Of a stretch of DNA of 64,000 nucleotides, positions 26,075 to 34,829 are shown piece by piece. The DNA comes from Lachnoclostridium phytofermentans (GTDB lineage: Bacteria; Bacillota; Clostridia; Lachnospirales; Lachnospiraceae), in the NCBI RefSeq assembly GCF_000733755.1, contig NZ_JPOF01000003.1, positions 1,218,501 through 1,282,500 on the forward strand, written 5' to 3'. Below the pieces are notes generated by a model. It was not told the origin of the DNA. It worked only from the letters and a program-made list of their open reading frames with translations, and did not search any database. The position numbers were made by a program, and so were the translations under genes. Positions within the stretch are counted from its first letter, which is position 1. The number at the start of each line of letters is the position of its first letter.

Positions 26075-26851
26075 TTAAGATCCTGTCGATTTATAATGTT
26101 TTAATCCAATTTGAAAAAAAAGATAACAAGGCAGATAAAAAAATGCAGAAGCAAGAGGTAAAATAATTAGCACTTTGTTCGTATTTCTTCCTAATAAATA
26201 AAGAAAAGGGTAATACTGAAATAGCGCAAATGGTACAACATAGGTAACGATCTTTAATACGGCTTTGCCGTATGTATCAAAAGGATATTTCCCATATTCT
26301 CTCGCACCATCTGTAACAATATTCATTACTTCAATTCCCTCGATTGTAAAGAAGCTAACCGCTGCGTATAGCAGAAATAGTGCACTGTAAAGTGCAGTTC
26401 CCCCAATTAACATAAAACATACCGTAATGATCTTATCTACACTCCAAGGAACACCACTTGTCTTCACACCATAGGTAAACATCACGATAGCCTGAATCAT
26501 ACGACCAATCCTCGTAAATTCTATTTTACTGCATAAAATTTGCAGAAGGATTCCTTTCGGCCGAACTAAAATACGGTCAAATTCTCCATTGTTTATCATA
26601 GAAGGAAACGTATCGAAACCTCTTGCAAACATCTCAGCTAAAGAATACGCCATAATATTTACAGCAAAACAAAGCATGACTTCTTGATAAGTATATCCTT
26701 TTACAGATGAAAATCTCGCAAATAGAAAATATATTCCTAAAAATATATTAAATGATACTAAAAACTGTCCAATCGTCGTTAGTAAAAACGATACTTTATA
26801 TTGCATCGCACTACGAAAATGAATACCAAAATATTTTTTATATAATTCCAT
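26075..26851 (-). CDS. ABC-2 type permease subunit (DUF990 family)
   Basis: 258 residues, six helices. It begins MELYKKYFGIHFRSAMQYKVSF, with the RGFDTFPSMINNGEFDRILVRP loop characteristic of this two-permease export family. It is the last gene of a three-gene operon (ATPase, permease, permease). Such systems export drugs or other hydrophobic compounds; the substrate is unknown. Confidence 0.88.
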   Translation of the reverse strand: MELYKKYFGIHFRSAMQYKVSFLLTTIGQFLVSFNIFLGIYFLFARFSSVKGYTYQEVMLCFAVNIMAYSLAEMFARGFDTFPSMINNGEFDRILVRPKGILLQILCSKIEFTRIGRMIQAIVMFTYGVKTSGVPWSVDKIITVCFMLIGGTALYSALFLLYAAVSFFTIEGIEVMNIVTDGAREYGKYPFDTYGKAVLKIVTYVVPFALFQYYPFLYLLGRNTNKVLIILPLASAFFYLPCYLFFQIGLKHYKSTGS

Positions 26852-26913
26852 CCTTTTATACTCCTATCAACTCTTAGGCGGTATCTTTTACCTCCTTAGA
26901 ACTCCTCTTCATA

Positions 26914-27717
26914 CTAACCGCCTTGTACAACTACTTTATTCAGTGCATTTTTCAGTAGTAATTTACCAGATAAAATCAGGGCAACTACCCAAAATAGCTG
27001 TAAGGAGATGGCTCCATATCCTCTGATTCCAGAAAGGTCACCACTATAGATTCGAAACGCTACATTTTGCATGGAAGCAAACGGTAATAGTTCACACACC
27101 TGTCTTATGCCATCCGGTAAGAATGGCAGTGGTATAACTGCTCCTGAGAAGAATTCCACCAAGGAAAATGCAACCATACGTATTCCTAGCGGTGAAATAG
27201 TATAAAAACATAGGAGATATAAGATCATACTAAACGCAACAGTAACAAGTAACGCAAGTCCCATAGAAAACAAGAACAATATAAATGTAATCAAACTTCT
27301 CGGTGGCTGCATTCCATATGGTTTTGGTAAACATGTAGCAAGAAGTAATATTGGAATACATCGAAGCACTGCTTTTGACATACGGTTTGCTATATTTCTC
27401 GCAAACCACATAGAGTATAGATCAAGCGGTCTGCATAATTCATATGCAATCCCTCCGCCAGTAATTGAATCAAATATTTCTCGTTCCAAAAACCACATCA
27501 TATAAAGCGCTAAAAATGCCTGTTGTAACCAAATATAAGACGTAAGTGCTGAAAACTCCATCGGAAACGCTGACGGATCCGCCTCATAAAACGCTTTAAA
27601 TAATAAAATCTCCATAGCTCCCCATACAAACTGGGTTGACATTCCCGCAATGGCTGCCTGACGATATTGCAATCCCGTAGAAAACCGCATGCGAAAAAAA
27701 GAAACATATTTTTTCAT
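26914..27717 (-). CDS. ABC-2 type permease subunit (DUF990 family)
   Basis: 267 residues, six helices. The start at 27715-27717 (MKKYVSFFRMRFSTGLQYRQ) follows GAGGAAG; a longer frame has no ribosome site. The segment EREIFDSITGGGIAYELCRPLDLY matches the equivalent loop of its partner encoded 62 bases downstream, so the two probably form a heterodimeric channel. Operon with the ATPase at 27799-28596. Confidence 0.88.
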   Translation of the reverse strand: MKKYVSFFRMRFSTGLQYRQAAIAGMSTQFVWGAMEILLFKAFYEADPSAFPMEFSALTSYIWLQQAFLALYMMWFLEREIFDSITGGGIAYELCRPLDLYSMWFARNIANRMSKAVLRCIPILLLATCLPKPYGMQPPRSLITFILFLFSMGLALLVTVAFSMILYLLCFYTISPLGIRMVAFSLVEFFSGAVIPLPFLPDGIRQVCELLPFASMQNVAFRIYSGDLSGIRGYGAISLQLFWVVALILSGKLLLKNALNKVVVQGG

Positions 27718-27798
27718 ATCTTCCTCATTTCTGCGCACGCATTCTTGCGTGTGCTTCTCTGTGCATAGCACATCTTATTCATTTTACATATTCTTTTA

Positions 27799-28596
27799 TT
27801 ATGCGATATCATACTTACGGTACATGGAAGCAATTACTTCATCAATAGAATCCTCCGCTTTGACAGATTTTAAATCGTCAAGCGTTCCATCCATAAGGAG
27901 TCTGCCTTTACCAATTAAAATAATTCGCTTTGACAAAGCCTCAATGTCTTGCATATCATGTGTCGTCAGAATAACCGTCGTTTTATGAGTTTCATTTCGT
28001 TTCCGAATAAAATCACGTACTGCTAGCTTTGATATTGCATCCAGTCCTATCGTCGGTTCATCCAAAAATAATATCTTTGGTTCATGAAGAAGGGAGGCTG
28101 CAATCTCACAACGCATCCTCTGCCCCAAAGATAATTGTCTTGTTGGGGTTTTTATAATTTGGGATAAATTAAGAAGTGCAATCAGCTCCTCTAGGTTATT
28201 CCGATACGTAGTCAAAGGAATATCATAAATATCCTTTATAAGCTCAAATGAATCAATGACAGGAACATCCCACCATAGCTGTGAGCGCTGCCCAAATACG
28301 ACTCCAATGTCTTTCACATGAGCCTTTCGTTCTTTCCAAGGTATTCTTCCATTCACAAAACAGGTACCGGAATCCGGATATAAGATTCCACTTAAAATTT
28401 TGATGGTGCTACTTTTTCCTGCACCGTTTGGACCGATATAGCCAACCATCTCACCGTCAGCTATTGTAAAAGAGATGTCATCGAGTGCCTTTAATTCTTC
28501 ATATTCACGGTGAAACAGCGCTTTTGCTGCCTCCTTAAACCCTGAATTTCTTCTGCTCACTCGAAAGATTTTAGAAATGTGTTCCACTTCAATCAT
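27799..28596 (-). CDS. ABC transporter ATP-binding protein (exporter)
   Basis: 265 residues. The start at 28594-28596 follows CAGGAGG and gives the normal MIEVEHISKIF beginning. Walker A IGPNGAGKSS, signature LSLGQRMRCE, Walker B ILFLDEPTIGLDA and the H-loop TTHDM are intact. The Q-loop stretch VFGQRSQLWWDVP is typical of the NatA-like subgroup paired with DUF990 permeases. First gene of the exporter operon. Confidence 0.9.
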   Translation of the reverse strand: MIEVEHISKIFRVSRRNSGFKEAAKALFHREYEELKALDDISFTIADGEMVGYIGPNGAGKSSTIKILSGILYPDSGTCFVNGRIPWKERKAHVKDIGVVFGQRSQLWWDVPVIDSFELIKDIYDIPLTTYRNNLEELIALLNLSQIIKTPTRQLSLGQRMRCEIAASLLHEPKILFLDEPTIGLDAISKLAVRDFIRKRNETHKTTVILTTHDMQDIEALSKRIILIGKGRLLMDGTLDDLKSVKAEDSIDEVIASMYRKYDIA

Positions 28597-28996
28597 ATTG
28601 GTTCCTCCTGGTAGTAATATTATAAAATATCTTGCCAAGCGGCTGACTTTTCTTGGATTTTGCCAAGAAAATTCCGTGGTATAAAACAAGTAAAAGCACG
28701 CTTCGCGAACTTTTCCTTGTCATGAATTATACTGCATATGCATATTCTTAAGCTTTCATGCAGGAAATTACATTTTATCACAATTATGTAAGAATGTCAA
28801 TAATACAAGCATATTTTACCACAATATTCGTTTACAAATGAACTGCAATATGCTAAAGTACCAGTGTATGGTTTCGTTCATTTTCGTAACATCAAGAATG
28901 TACATGAAAACCATAATATTCTACATTTTATTTTACCTTCAGCTCACTATAATGAAGGTACACAACCAATGTTTTAATACTTAGGAGGACTGATCC
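28597..28996. other. Divergent intergenic region between two ABC exporters
   Basis: 400 bases without a gene. It holds copy 1 of the two-hairpin dispersed element (28684-28767). The rest is AT-rich; the plus-strand exporter's GGAGG is at about 28983. Confidence 0.5.
28684..28767 (+). repeat. Two-hairpin dispersed element, copy 1
   Basis: Hairpin A: ACAAGTAAAAG pairs with CTTTTCCTTGT. A linker CATGAATTATA follows, then hairpin B with arms CTGCAT and ATGCAG and the tail GGAAA. Positions 1-48 align without gaps to copy 2 (51594-51641) with about 40 of 48 bases identical, including a 22-base exact match (28710-28731). Confidence 0.6.
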
Positions 28997-30763
28997 ATGA
29001 CCCCAATGAAATGGTTTTTTTCATTTCTAAAAAAGTACCGACTGCGGATGATCATTGCATTTATTATGGTAACCGTAGCAACCGCCATGTTTATTATTAA
29101 CCCTTATGTATCCGGTATCATTGTTGACCGCGTCATAGAGAAAGGCGAGTACGAACTTCTGTGGAAGCTTGTGATTATCTTAATTGGAACGACGGTAATC
29201 CGTTCCATTATGAAGTACTGTTATCTCTTTCTATTTGAAACTACTTCACAACGAATGTTATTTACTATGAGAGATCATGTATATCGCCGTCTCTTACTAC
29301 AGGATTTTAATTTCTACAACAAAAACCGTACTGGGGAATTAATGTCCAGACAAACTGGAGATATGGATGCGATCCGTCATTTCGTAGCTTATGTTACCTA
29401 CTCCGTCTACGAAAACTCCTTGTTATTTCTATTTGCCATGATTATGATTTTTACGGTAGATTACCGTTTAGCCTTATGTTTAATCGCCATTGTACCATTA
29501 ACAGCTTTTACCACAAGGAAGCAGTTAAAAGCAATTAAACCAGCATTTCACAACATAAGAAAACATTTTTCTAGCTTAAATACTGCAGTGCAGGAAAATA
29601 TTAGCGGAAATCGTGTTGTAAAAGCATTTGCAAAAGAAGATTATGAAATCGAAAAATTCATGAAAGAAAACGACGGATATAGAAATGCAGAATTGAACGC
29701 AACTGCACAATGGCGTAAGTACATACCATTTTTCGAATTTTTTGCAAACTTTTCTTTGTTCGTCCTTTACCTCGTTGGTGGAATTATGGCAATCAATGAA
29801 ACTATTTCTGTAGGTCAATTAATTACGGTAAGCGGTTATCTATGGATGATTAATAACCCTCTAAGAATGGCTGGCTGGCTTGCCAATGATTTTCAGCGTT
29901 TTGTTACTTCTGTAGAACGAATTTATTATACTATTAATAAAGATCCAGATGTTTCAGATCCAGAAGAACCAATGAAAGTTGACAGAATAAAGGGGGATAT
30001 TAAGTTTTCTCATGTTTATTATAATAGTGAAGATGATGTGATTTTAAAGAATATAAATTTTCATGTAAAACCTGGCCAGACAGTTGGAATTATCGGAGCT
30101 ACCGGTTCCGGTAAATCAACTCTTATGAATCTTTTATGCCGCTTTTATGATGTATCTTCTGGTGAAATTACCGTGGACGGGATTAATGTGAAAGATTATG
30201 AACTCTATAGCTTACGTGGCAATATTGGTATGGCAATGCAAGATGTTTTCTTATTCTCAGACACGATTGAAGGTAACATCGCATATGGAAAGCCAAACTG
30301 CTCCTTTGAAGAAGTAGAGCGTGCTGCAAAACTTGCAAATGCAGACGAGTTTATAAGACAGATGCCAGAAGGTTATGATACGATTGTCGGCGAGCGTGGT
30401 GTTGGTTTATCTGGCGGCCAAAAGCAACGTATTTCCCTTGCCAGAGCAATCCTAAAAGATCCTGCCATAATTATTCTTGATGATACGACTTCTGCCGTAG
30501 ATATGGAAACAGAATCACAGATACAAGAAGCTTTGCATTCCATACAAAATCGTCATACCGTCTTCTATATTGCACATCGAATCTCGTCCATCAAGGATGC
30601 CGATCAGATTTTAGTAATTGACGAAGGTACCATAAGAGAAGCTGGAACTCATGACGAACTAATCGCAAAGAAAGGCTATTATTATACAGTATTCCACCAT
30701 CAGTATGGTGAATTCGATTCGATAAAAGCTCAGAAAGGGGATATTAGTCATGGCAAGGAATAA
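28997..30763 (+). CDS. ABC exporter subunit, ATPase-permease fusion, with altered Walker B
   Basis: 588 residues: six-helix exporter domain (about 1-310) followed by a nucleotide-binding domain. Walker A GATGSGKST, signature LSGGQKQR and H-loop IAHRIS are present. The Walker B region reads IIILDDTTSAVD, with aspartate in place of the catalytic glutamate, so this is the degenerate-site half of a heterodimeric exporter (as in BmrCD or TM287/288). It overlaps the second subunit gene by 14 bases. Starts after GGAGG. Probably exports drugs or lipids. Confidence 0.92.
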   Translation: MTPMKWFFSFLKKYRLRMIIAFIMVTVATAMFIINPYVSGIIVDRVIEKGEYELLWKLVIILIGTTVIRSIMKYCYLFLFETTSQRMLFTMRDHVYRRLLLQDFNFYNKNRTGELMSRQTGDMDAIRHFVAYVTYSVYENSLLFLFAMIMIFTVDYRLALCLIAIVPLTAFTTRKQLKAIKPAFHNIRKHFSSLNTAVQENISGNRVVKAFAKEDYEIEKFMKENDGYRNAELNATAQWRKYIPFFEFFANFSLFVLYLVGGIMAINETISVGQLITVSGYLWMINNPLRMAGWLANDFQRFVTSVERIYYTINKDPDVSDPEEPMKVDRIKGDIKFSHVYYNSEDDVILKNINFHVKPGQTVGIIGATGSGKSTLMNLLCRFYDVSSGEITVDGINVKDYELYSLRGNIGMAMQDVFLFSDTIEGNIAYGKPNCSFEEVERAAKLANADEFIRQMPEGYDTIVGERGVGLSGGQKQRISLARAILKDPAIIILDDTTSAVDMETESQIQEALHSIQNRHTVFYIAHRISSIKDADQILVIDEGTIREAGTHDELIAKKGYYYTVFHHQYGEFDSIKAQKGDISHGKE

Positions 30764-32537
30764 ATACGATATTGATGAAACCTTACAATCCGAGTTTAAT
30801 ATAAAACACCTGAAACGACTTGGTCACTATATTTCACCATACCGTAAAGATATGGTAGTCACGATATTATTAATGATGACCTCCAGTGCCCTTGGAATGT
30901 TAGTGCCGCTTTTTTTCATGAAGATTATAGATGATTTTATTCCTAATAAGAGTGTTGCCGGTATCGTTGTTGTCTGCCTCTTATTACTACTGATTAATAT
31001 TATCAATATGATCATTCTTAGACTTAAAGTAAATATTACAGCAAAACTTGGTCAAAATATTATCCATCAAATACGTACCGATATTTTTACGCACCTTCAG
31101 AAGTTGCCATTTTCGTATTATGATGATCGCCCACATGGAAAGATTCAGGTGCGTGTTGTTAACTATGTTAATAGTTTAAGCGATCTTCTAAGTAACGGTA
31201 TTGTTAATACAATTACCGAATTGTTTAGCTTATTCTTTATCGTCGGCTTTATGTTATCTATTGATATAAGACTCACCGGTATATGTATGATTGGTCTTCC
31301 TGTTTTAATGGCGCTAATCTTCTTTATTAAAAGAAAACAACGTGTTGCTTGGCAGATACAAAGTAACAAATCATCGAACTTAAATGCCTATATCGCAGAA
31401 AGTATTAATGGTATTCGCGTGACTCAGAGTTTTGTTAGAGAGCGTGAAAATATTCAGATTTTCAATAATCTTAGCAAGAGTTATAGTACTTCCTGGATGG
31501 ATGCTGTTCGTTATAACTTTATGCTTTGGCCAGCGATTGATAATATCTCAACACTTACCACCGCTGCAATCTATGTCCTTGGTGTCAGTTGGATAACAGG
31601 AGGTGTCGCAGGGATTACAACTGGTGTATTGATTGCCTTCACCTCTTATATAGGCAGGTTCTGGGCTCCGATTAACACCTTAGCAAGTTTTTATAACTCT
31701 TTATTAACCGCTATGTCATACCTGGAACGTATTTTTGAGACAATTGACGAGGACGTTACCGTAAAGGATAAGGAAGGTGCTACAGAAATGCCTCCAATCA
31801 TCGGCGATGTGGAATTTAAAGATGTAACTTTTAGCTATGAGGATGGAGTGCCTATTTTAAATGGAGTTAGCTTTCATGTAAAACCAGGAGAAACCTATGC
31901 AATCGTTGGTCCTACCGGTGCTGGAAAATCTACTATTATTAACTTAATCAGCCGTTTTTATAATCTAGATTCCGGAGAGCTATTAATTGACGGTATTGAT
32001 ATTAATAGTGTAACCATCAAATCCTTAAGAAAGCAAATGGGTGTCATGCTTCAGGATAGCTTTATCTTTTCTGGTACTATTATGGATAATATCCGTTATG
32101 GTAACATGGAAGCTACGAATGAAGAGGTCATTGCTGCTGCAAAAACGGTCTGTGCCCATGACTTTATCATAGGCTTAGAAAAAGGCTATGAAACTGAGGT
32201 AAACGAGCGAGGATCCCGTTTGTCCGCTGGTCAAAGACAGTTGATATCCTTTGCCCGTGCCTTACTTGCAGATCCAAAGATATTAATACTAGATGAAGCA
32301 ACTTCTAGTATTGATACGGAAACCGAGATACTATTACAAGAAGGATTGGCAAAATTACTGGCAGGAAGAACCTCTTTTATCATAGCTCACCGTCTCTCTA
32401 CCATTAAAAACTCAAGTAAGATTATGTATGTGGATGGCGGTCAGATTGTCGAACTTGGTAACCATGATGAATTAATGGCTCTTAAGGGAAAATACTATGA
32501 ACTCTATATGTCTCAGTATGACTTCTTAAGAGAATAA
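30750..32537 (+). CDS. ABC exporter subunit, ATPase-permease fusion, catalytically intact
   Basis: 595 residues: exporter membrane domain with six helices (about 1-335) and nucleotide-binding domain. Walker A GPTGAGKST, Walker B ILILDEATSSID with the catalytic glutamate, and H-loop IAHRLS are intact; the signature reads RLSAGQRQ rather than LSGGQ. Partner of the preceding gene; the pair is expected to work as a heterodimer with one strong ATP site. A long hairpin terminator follows at 32587. Confidence 0.92.
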   Translation: MARNKYDIDETLQSEFNIKHLKRLGHYISPYRKDMVVTILLMMTSSALGMLVPLFFMKIIDDFIPNKSVAGIVVVCLLLLLINIINMIILRLKVNITAKLGQNIIHQIRTDIFTHLQKLPFSYYDDRPHGKIQVRVVNYVNSLSDLLSNGIVNTITELFSLFFIVGFMLSIDIRLTGICMIGLPVLMALIFFIKRKQRVAWQIQSNKSSNLNAYIAESINGIRVTQSFVRERENIQIFNNLSKSYSTSWMDAVRYNFMLWPAIDNISTLTTAAIYVLGVSWITGGVAGITTGVLIAFTSYIGRFWAPINTLASFYNSLLTAMSYLERIFETIDEDVTVKDKEGATEMPPIIGDVEFKDVTFSYEDGVPILNGVSFHVKPGETYAIVGPTGAGKSTIINLISRFYNLDSGELLIDGIDINSVTIKSLRKQMGVMLQDSFIFSGTIMDNIRYGNMEATNEEVIAAAKTVCAHDFIIGLEKGYETEVNERGSRLSAGQRQLISFARALLADPKILILDEATSSIDTETEILLQEGLAKLLAGRTSFIIAHRLSTIKNSSKIMYVDGGQIVELGNHDELMALKGKYYELYMSQYDFLRE

Positions 32538-32586
32538 ACTGTATATGATATGATAAAGCAGTAGAGCTTTCCTCTATTGTTAAAGT

Positions 32587-32651
32587 AAGCAGAGAGAACT
32601 AGGTGATTATAGTGTTAACTTCCACTTTGAATAACCTACTTTTCTCTGCTT
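32587..32651 (+). terminator. Terminator of the heterodimeric ABC exporter operon
   Basis: AAGCAGAGA and TCTCTGCTT are complementary, with an inner AGGT/ACCT pairing and a long loop; GTTTCTGTT follows. Confidence 0.65.
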
Positions 32652-32888
32652 GTTTCTGTTATATTATCTAATATAGCTAGTCACACACGAATTTGTGCTG
32701 TCACCCAAACAAGCAGGATTTCGACAAAATGGGAAGTAAGGTTCAACGTAAGCGGATAATCTGAAGCATAATAAAACTTTACAATATGTTACAACTTATT
32801 CATAACTTGAACATAGTTTTGCCACAATCCAACGTTATAACGATATCTGATTTACTGTTTAGCGCACAAAGTTACTATTATCAAAAAA

Positions 32889-32907
32889 AACGCTAAAGCA
32901 CCAGAAT
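32889..32907 (+). promoter_or_regulatory. Pre-start hairpin motif, copy A (degenerate)
   Basis: GCTAAAGCACCAGAAT is identical to copy B at 37624-37639. The left arm has lost two of its bases (aaCGC instead of GGTGC). At the distance where copies B and C have ATG, this copy has ATA (32918); the real LCP start is 29 bases further on. Confidence 0.45.
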
Positions 32908-32946
32908 GAATGTTATTATAACCTATCTAGGAAAGGATCTAAGAAG

Positions 32947-34050
32947 ATGAACGATAAAAAAAAACAAATTGATCTGATCGAAGATGATTGGGACGAGCTC
33001 TCAGAAGACTATATACAAGAAGAAAAACCACTTTCACTAAATAAGCGTTCTCAGTTAAAGCGGAAAAAAAAATCAAATAAAGTATTAAAAAGATGTCTTG
33101 CTGTCTTTATTATCGTAGGCTCTCTCTTTTTATTGTTTTTTGGTACTCGATTTGGTAGAGGGCTTATTTATCGTATGGCAAGTAGCTATGTTTATGGTTC
33201 ACTTGTGCATGATGAAGAAGCCACAGAAGCTATGAGCCAAAATAATAATGGAATTGTTGGACGACAAGAGGATGGTGTAACCAATCTACTTTTATTTGGT
33301 ATTGAAGAAATAGGAGGAGCTAGGAATACAGACAGTATGATGATAGCTTCAATTAACTCGAATAAAAAAACAGTGAAACTAGTTTCCCTTATGCGTGATT
33401 CCTATGTTTCCATTCCTGGATGGAAATCTACAAAGTTAAATGCTGCTTACGCAAAAGGTGGAGCAGAACTATTAATTAGAACAATTGAAGAAAATTATAA
33501 ACTTCACATCGATGCTTATGCGTCAGTAAACTTCGAATCTTTTGAAAAAATTGTGGATAGCATAGGTGGTGTATCAATTGAACTTGGCAAAGAGGAAGCA
33601 AAGTATTTAAGACGCACCAATTATATCTCAAACCCTGAGTATCGTACTGTAAAAGCTGGCGTAAATACACTAAATGGTAATCAGTTGCTTGGATACTGCC
33701 GTGTTCGTAAAGTTAAAACTTTAGGTGGGGCAAATAACGATTATGGTCGTACTGTTCGTCAGAGAAGAGCAATGAATGCTATCTTTGATAAAGTAAAATC
33801 TCAAAATATCTTTAAAACTGTAAGCCAAGCAAATAAATGGATGGGTTATGTTACTACTAATATTACAAGAGATCAGATTGAAGATATTATCGTTACGGTC
33901 ATGGAGTATCGTATTAATACCATTGATACGCTAAGACTTCCTGTCGATGGAATGTTTGATGATCCAAAGTCATATGAAGGGGTCACTTATCCGTTAGTTC
34001 TTGATTGGGAGAAGAATATCGATGAGTTATATCGCTTCCTGTATGAATAA
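32947..34050 (+). CDS. LytR-CpsA-Psr (LCP) family protein
   Basis: 367 residues. A basic cytoplasmic N-terminus, one transmembrane helix (about 53-75) and an extracellular LCP domain (about 115-330). NTDSMMIASINSNKKTVKLVSLMRDSYV and KLNAAYAKGGAELLIRTIE are hallmarks; the arginines that bind polyprenyl pyrophosphate are seen (RDSY, CRVRKV). LCP enzymes attach teichoic acids or capsular polysaccharide to peptidoglycan. Transcribed alone. Confidence 0.9.
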   Translation: MNDKKKQIDLIEDDWDELSEDYIQEEKPLSLNKRSQLKRKKKSNKVLKRCLAVFIIVGSLFLLFFGTRFGRGLIYRMASSYVYGSLVHDEEATEAMSQNNNGIVGRQEDGVTNLLLFGIEEIGGARNTDSMMIASINSNKKTVKLVSLMRDSYVSIPGWKSTKLNAAYAKGGAELLIRTIEENYKLHIDAYASVNFESFEKIVDSIGGVSIELGKEEAKYLRRTNYISNPEYRTVKAGVNTLNGNQLLGYCRVRKVKTLGGANNDYGRTVRQRRAMNAIFDKVKSQNIFKTVSQANKWMGYVTTNITRDQIEDIIVTVMEYRINTIDTLRLPVDGMFDDPKSYEGVTYPLVLDWEKNIDELYRFLYE

Positions 34051-34130
34051 GTTTAATAAAATGACTTCATTCTAACGTTAGTTTCTAACAACATCAGCAT
34101 AAGAAATTTCAAAATGAAGATTTAAATTAG

Positions 34131-34164
34131 AGAATGGCAGCTACACATTTGTAACTGCCATTCT
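34131..34164 (+). terminator. Terminator of the LCP gene
   Basis: AGAATGGCAG and CTGCCATTCT pair perfectly, with an inner TAC/GTA pairing; GTTTCATTTT follows. Confidence 0.75.
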
Positions 34165-34248
34165 GTTTCATTTTATTATGAAGTTACTCAAAAGTATGTT
34201 TTCAGATATTTTTTTCAACATTAGAAGGAACCAAATGGGTCTTTTTTT

Positions 34249-34512
34249 CTAATTCTCTTTCCAGCGTTTTAGAGTTTTATAGTAGGTTAGCATATCTTTT
34301 CGCACCTCATCGATACTTTTTCCCTCTCCCTCTTTATAAACGAAAGGTATACAAAACTCTACCATCTCTTCCATCGTTTGATTGGCAACGAAATTTCCAT
34401 CCTTTAAACAATAAATACAATACTCTTCATTCTTGCTGCCGTCTAAATTTGTTGCAAACTCCTCCTCTTTTATTAGTGGCATAGCACATGACTGACATAC
34501 TTTACCTTCCAT
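34249..34512 (-). CDS. Small zinc-ribbon domain protein
   Basis: 87 residues. CQSCAMPL and CIYCLKDG give a four-cysteine zinc ribbon, and the MEEMVEFCIPF segment is conserved in the putative zinc-ribbon family (as I recall, PF12674). Such proteins are widespread in anaerobic Firmicutes with no known function. AAGGAAGG precedes the ATG. No operon partner. Confidence 0.8.
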   Translation of the reverse strand: MEGKVCQSCAMPLIKEEEFATNLDGSKNEEYCIYCLKDGNFVANQTMEEMVEFCIPFVYKEGEGKSIDEVRKDMLTYYKTLKRWKEN

Positions 34513-34829
34513 TTAAACCTTCCTTTCCGCGTATAGCACTCCATACTCAACTACCTTATTTAAATCTTATAAAACTGACAAAGCACGTTTTCTATGATTT
34601 ATGTAAATATTATAGAACAAAAAAGCTGACACCCCATGTCATATTATACATATCTTTTCCTTGAAACAAATAATTTAATCGTAAAGTTATAATTCCACTC
34701 ATATAGGCTCGAGCCATCATCTACAAGAAATCTTTCTATTTTTCTCTCATAGGCGAATTTCTCCAACTATGTTATAATAGTTCTTAAATATTACATAAAA
34801 AGTTTAATGCTTACAAAGAAAGGATACAT
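34513..34829. other. Divergent intergenic region before the GH31 gene
   Basis: AT-rich with a TGTTATAAT extended -10 element (34769-34777) likely for the GH31 gene, then its GAAAGGA ribosome site. No gene seen. Confidence 0.4.

Larger units (their letters stand above)
32538..32946. other. Intergenic region before the LCP gene
   Basis: Holds the exporter operon terminator, a stretch without recognised features (32655-32880) and copy A of the pre-start hairpin motif (32889-32907). The LCP ribosome site (AGGAAAGGAT) follows. Confidence 0.5.

Noticed and set aside
32696-32720. Segment GCTGTCACCCAAACAAGCAGG resembling the 24657 hairpin
   Set aside because: Only a short partial match to GCTGCCCAAACAACCTG, without the complementary arm; probably chance.
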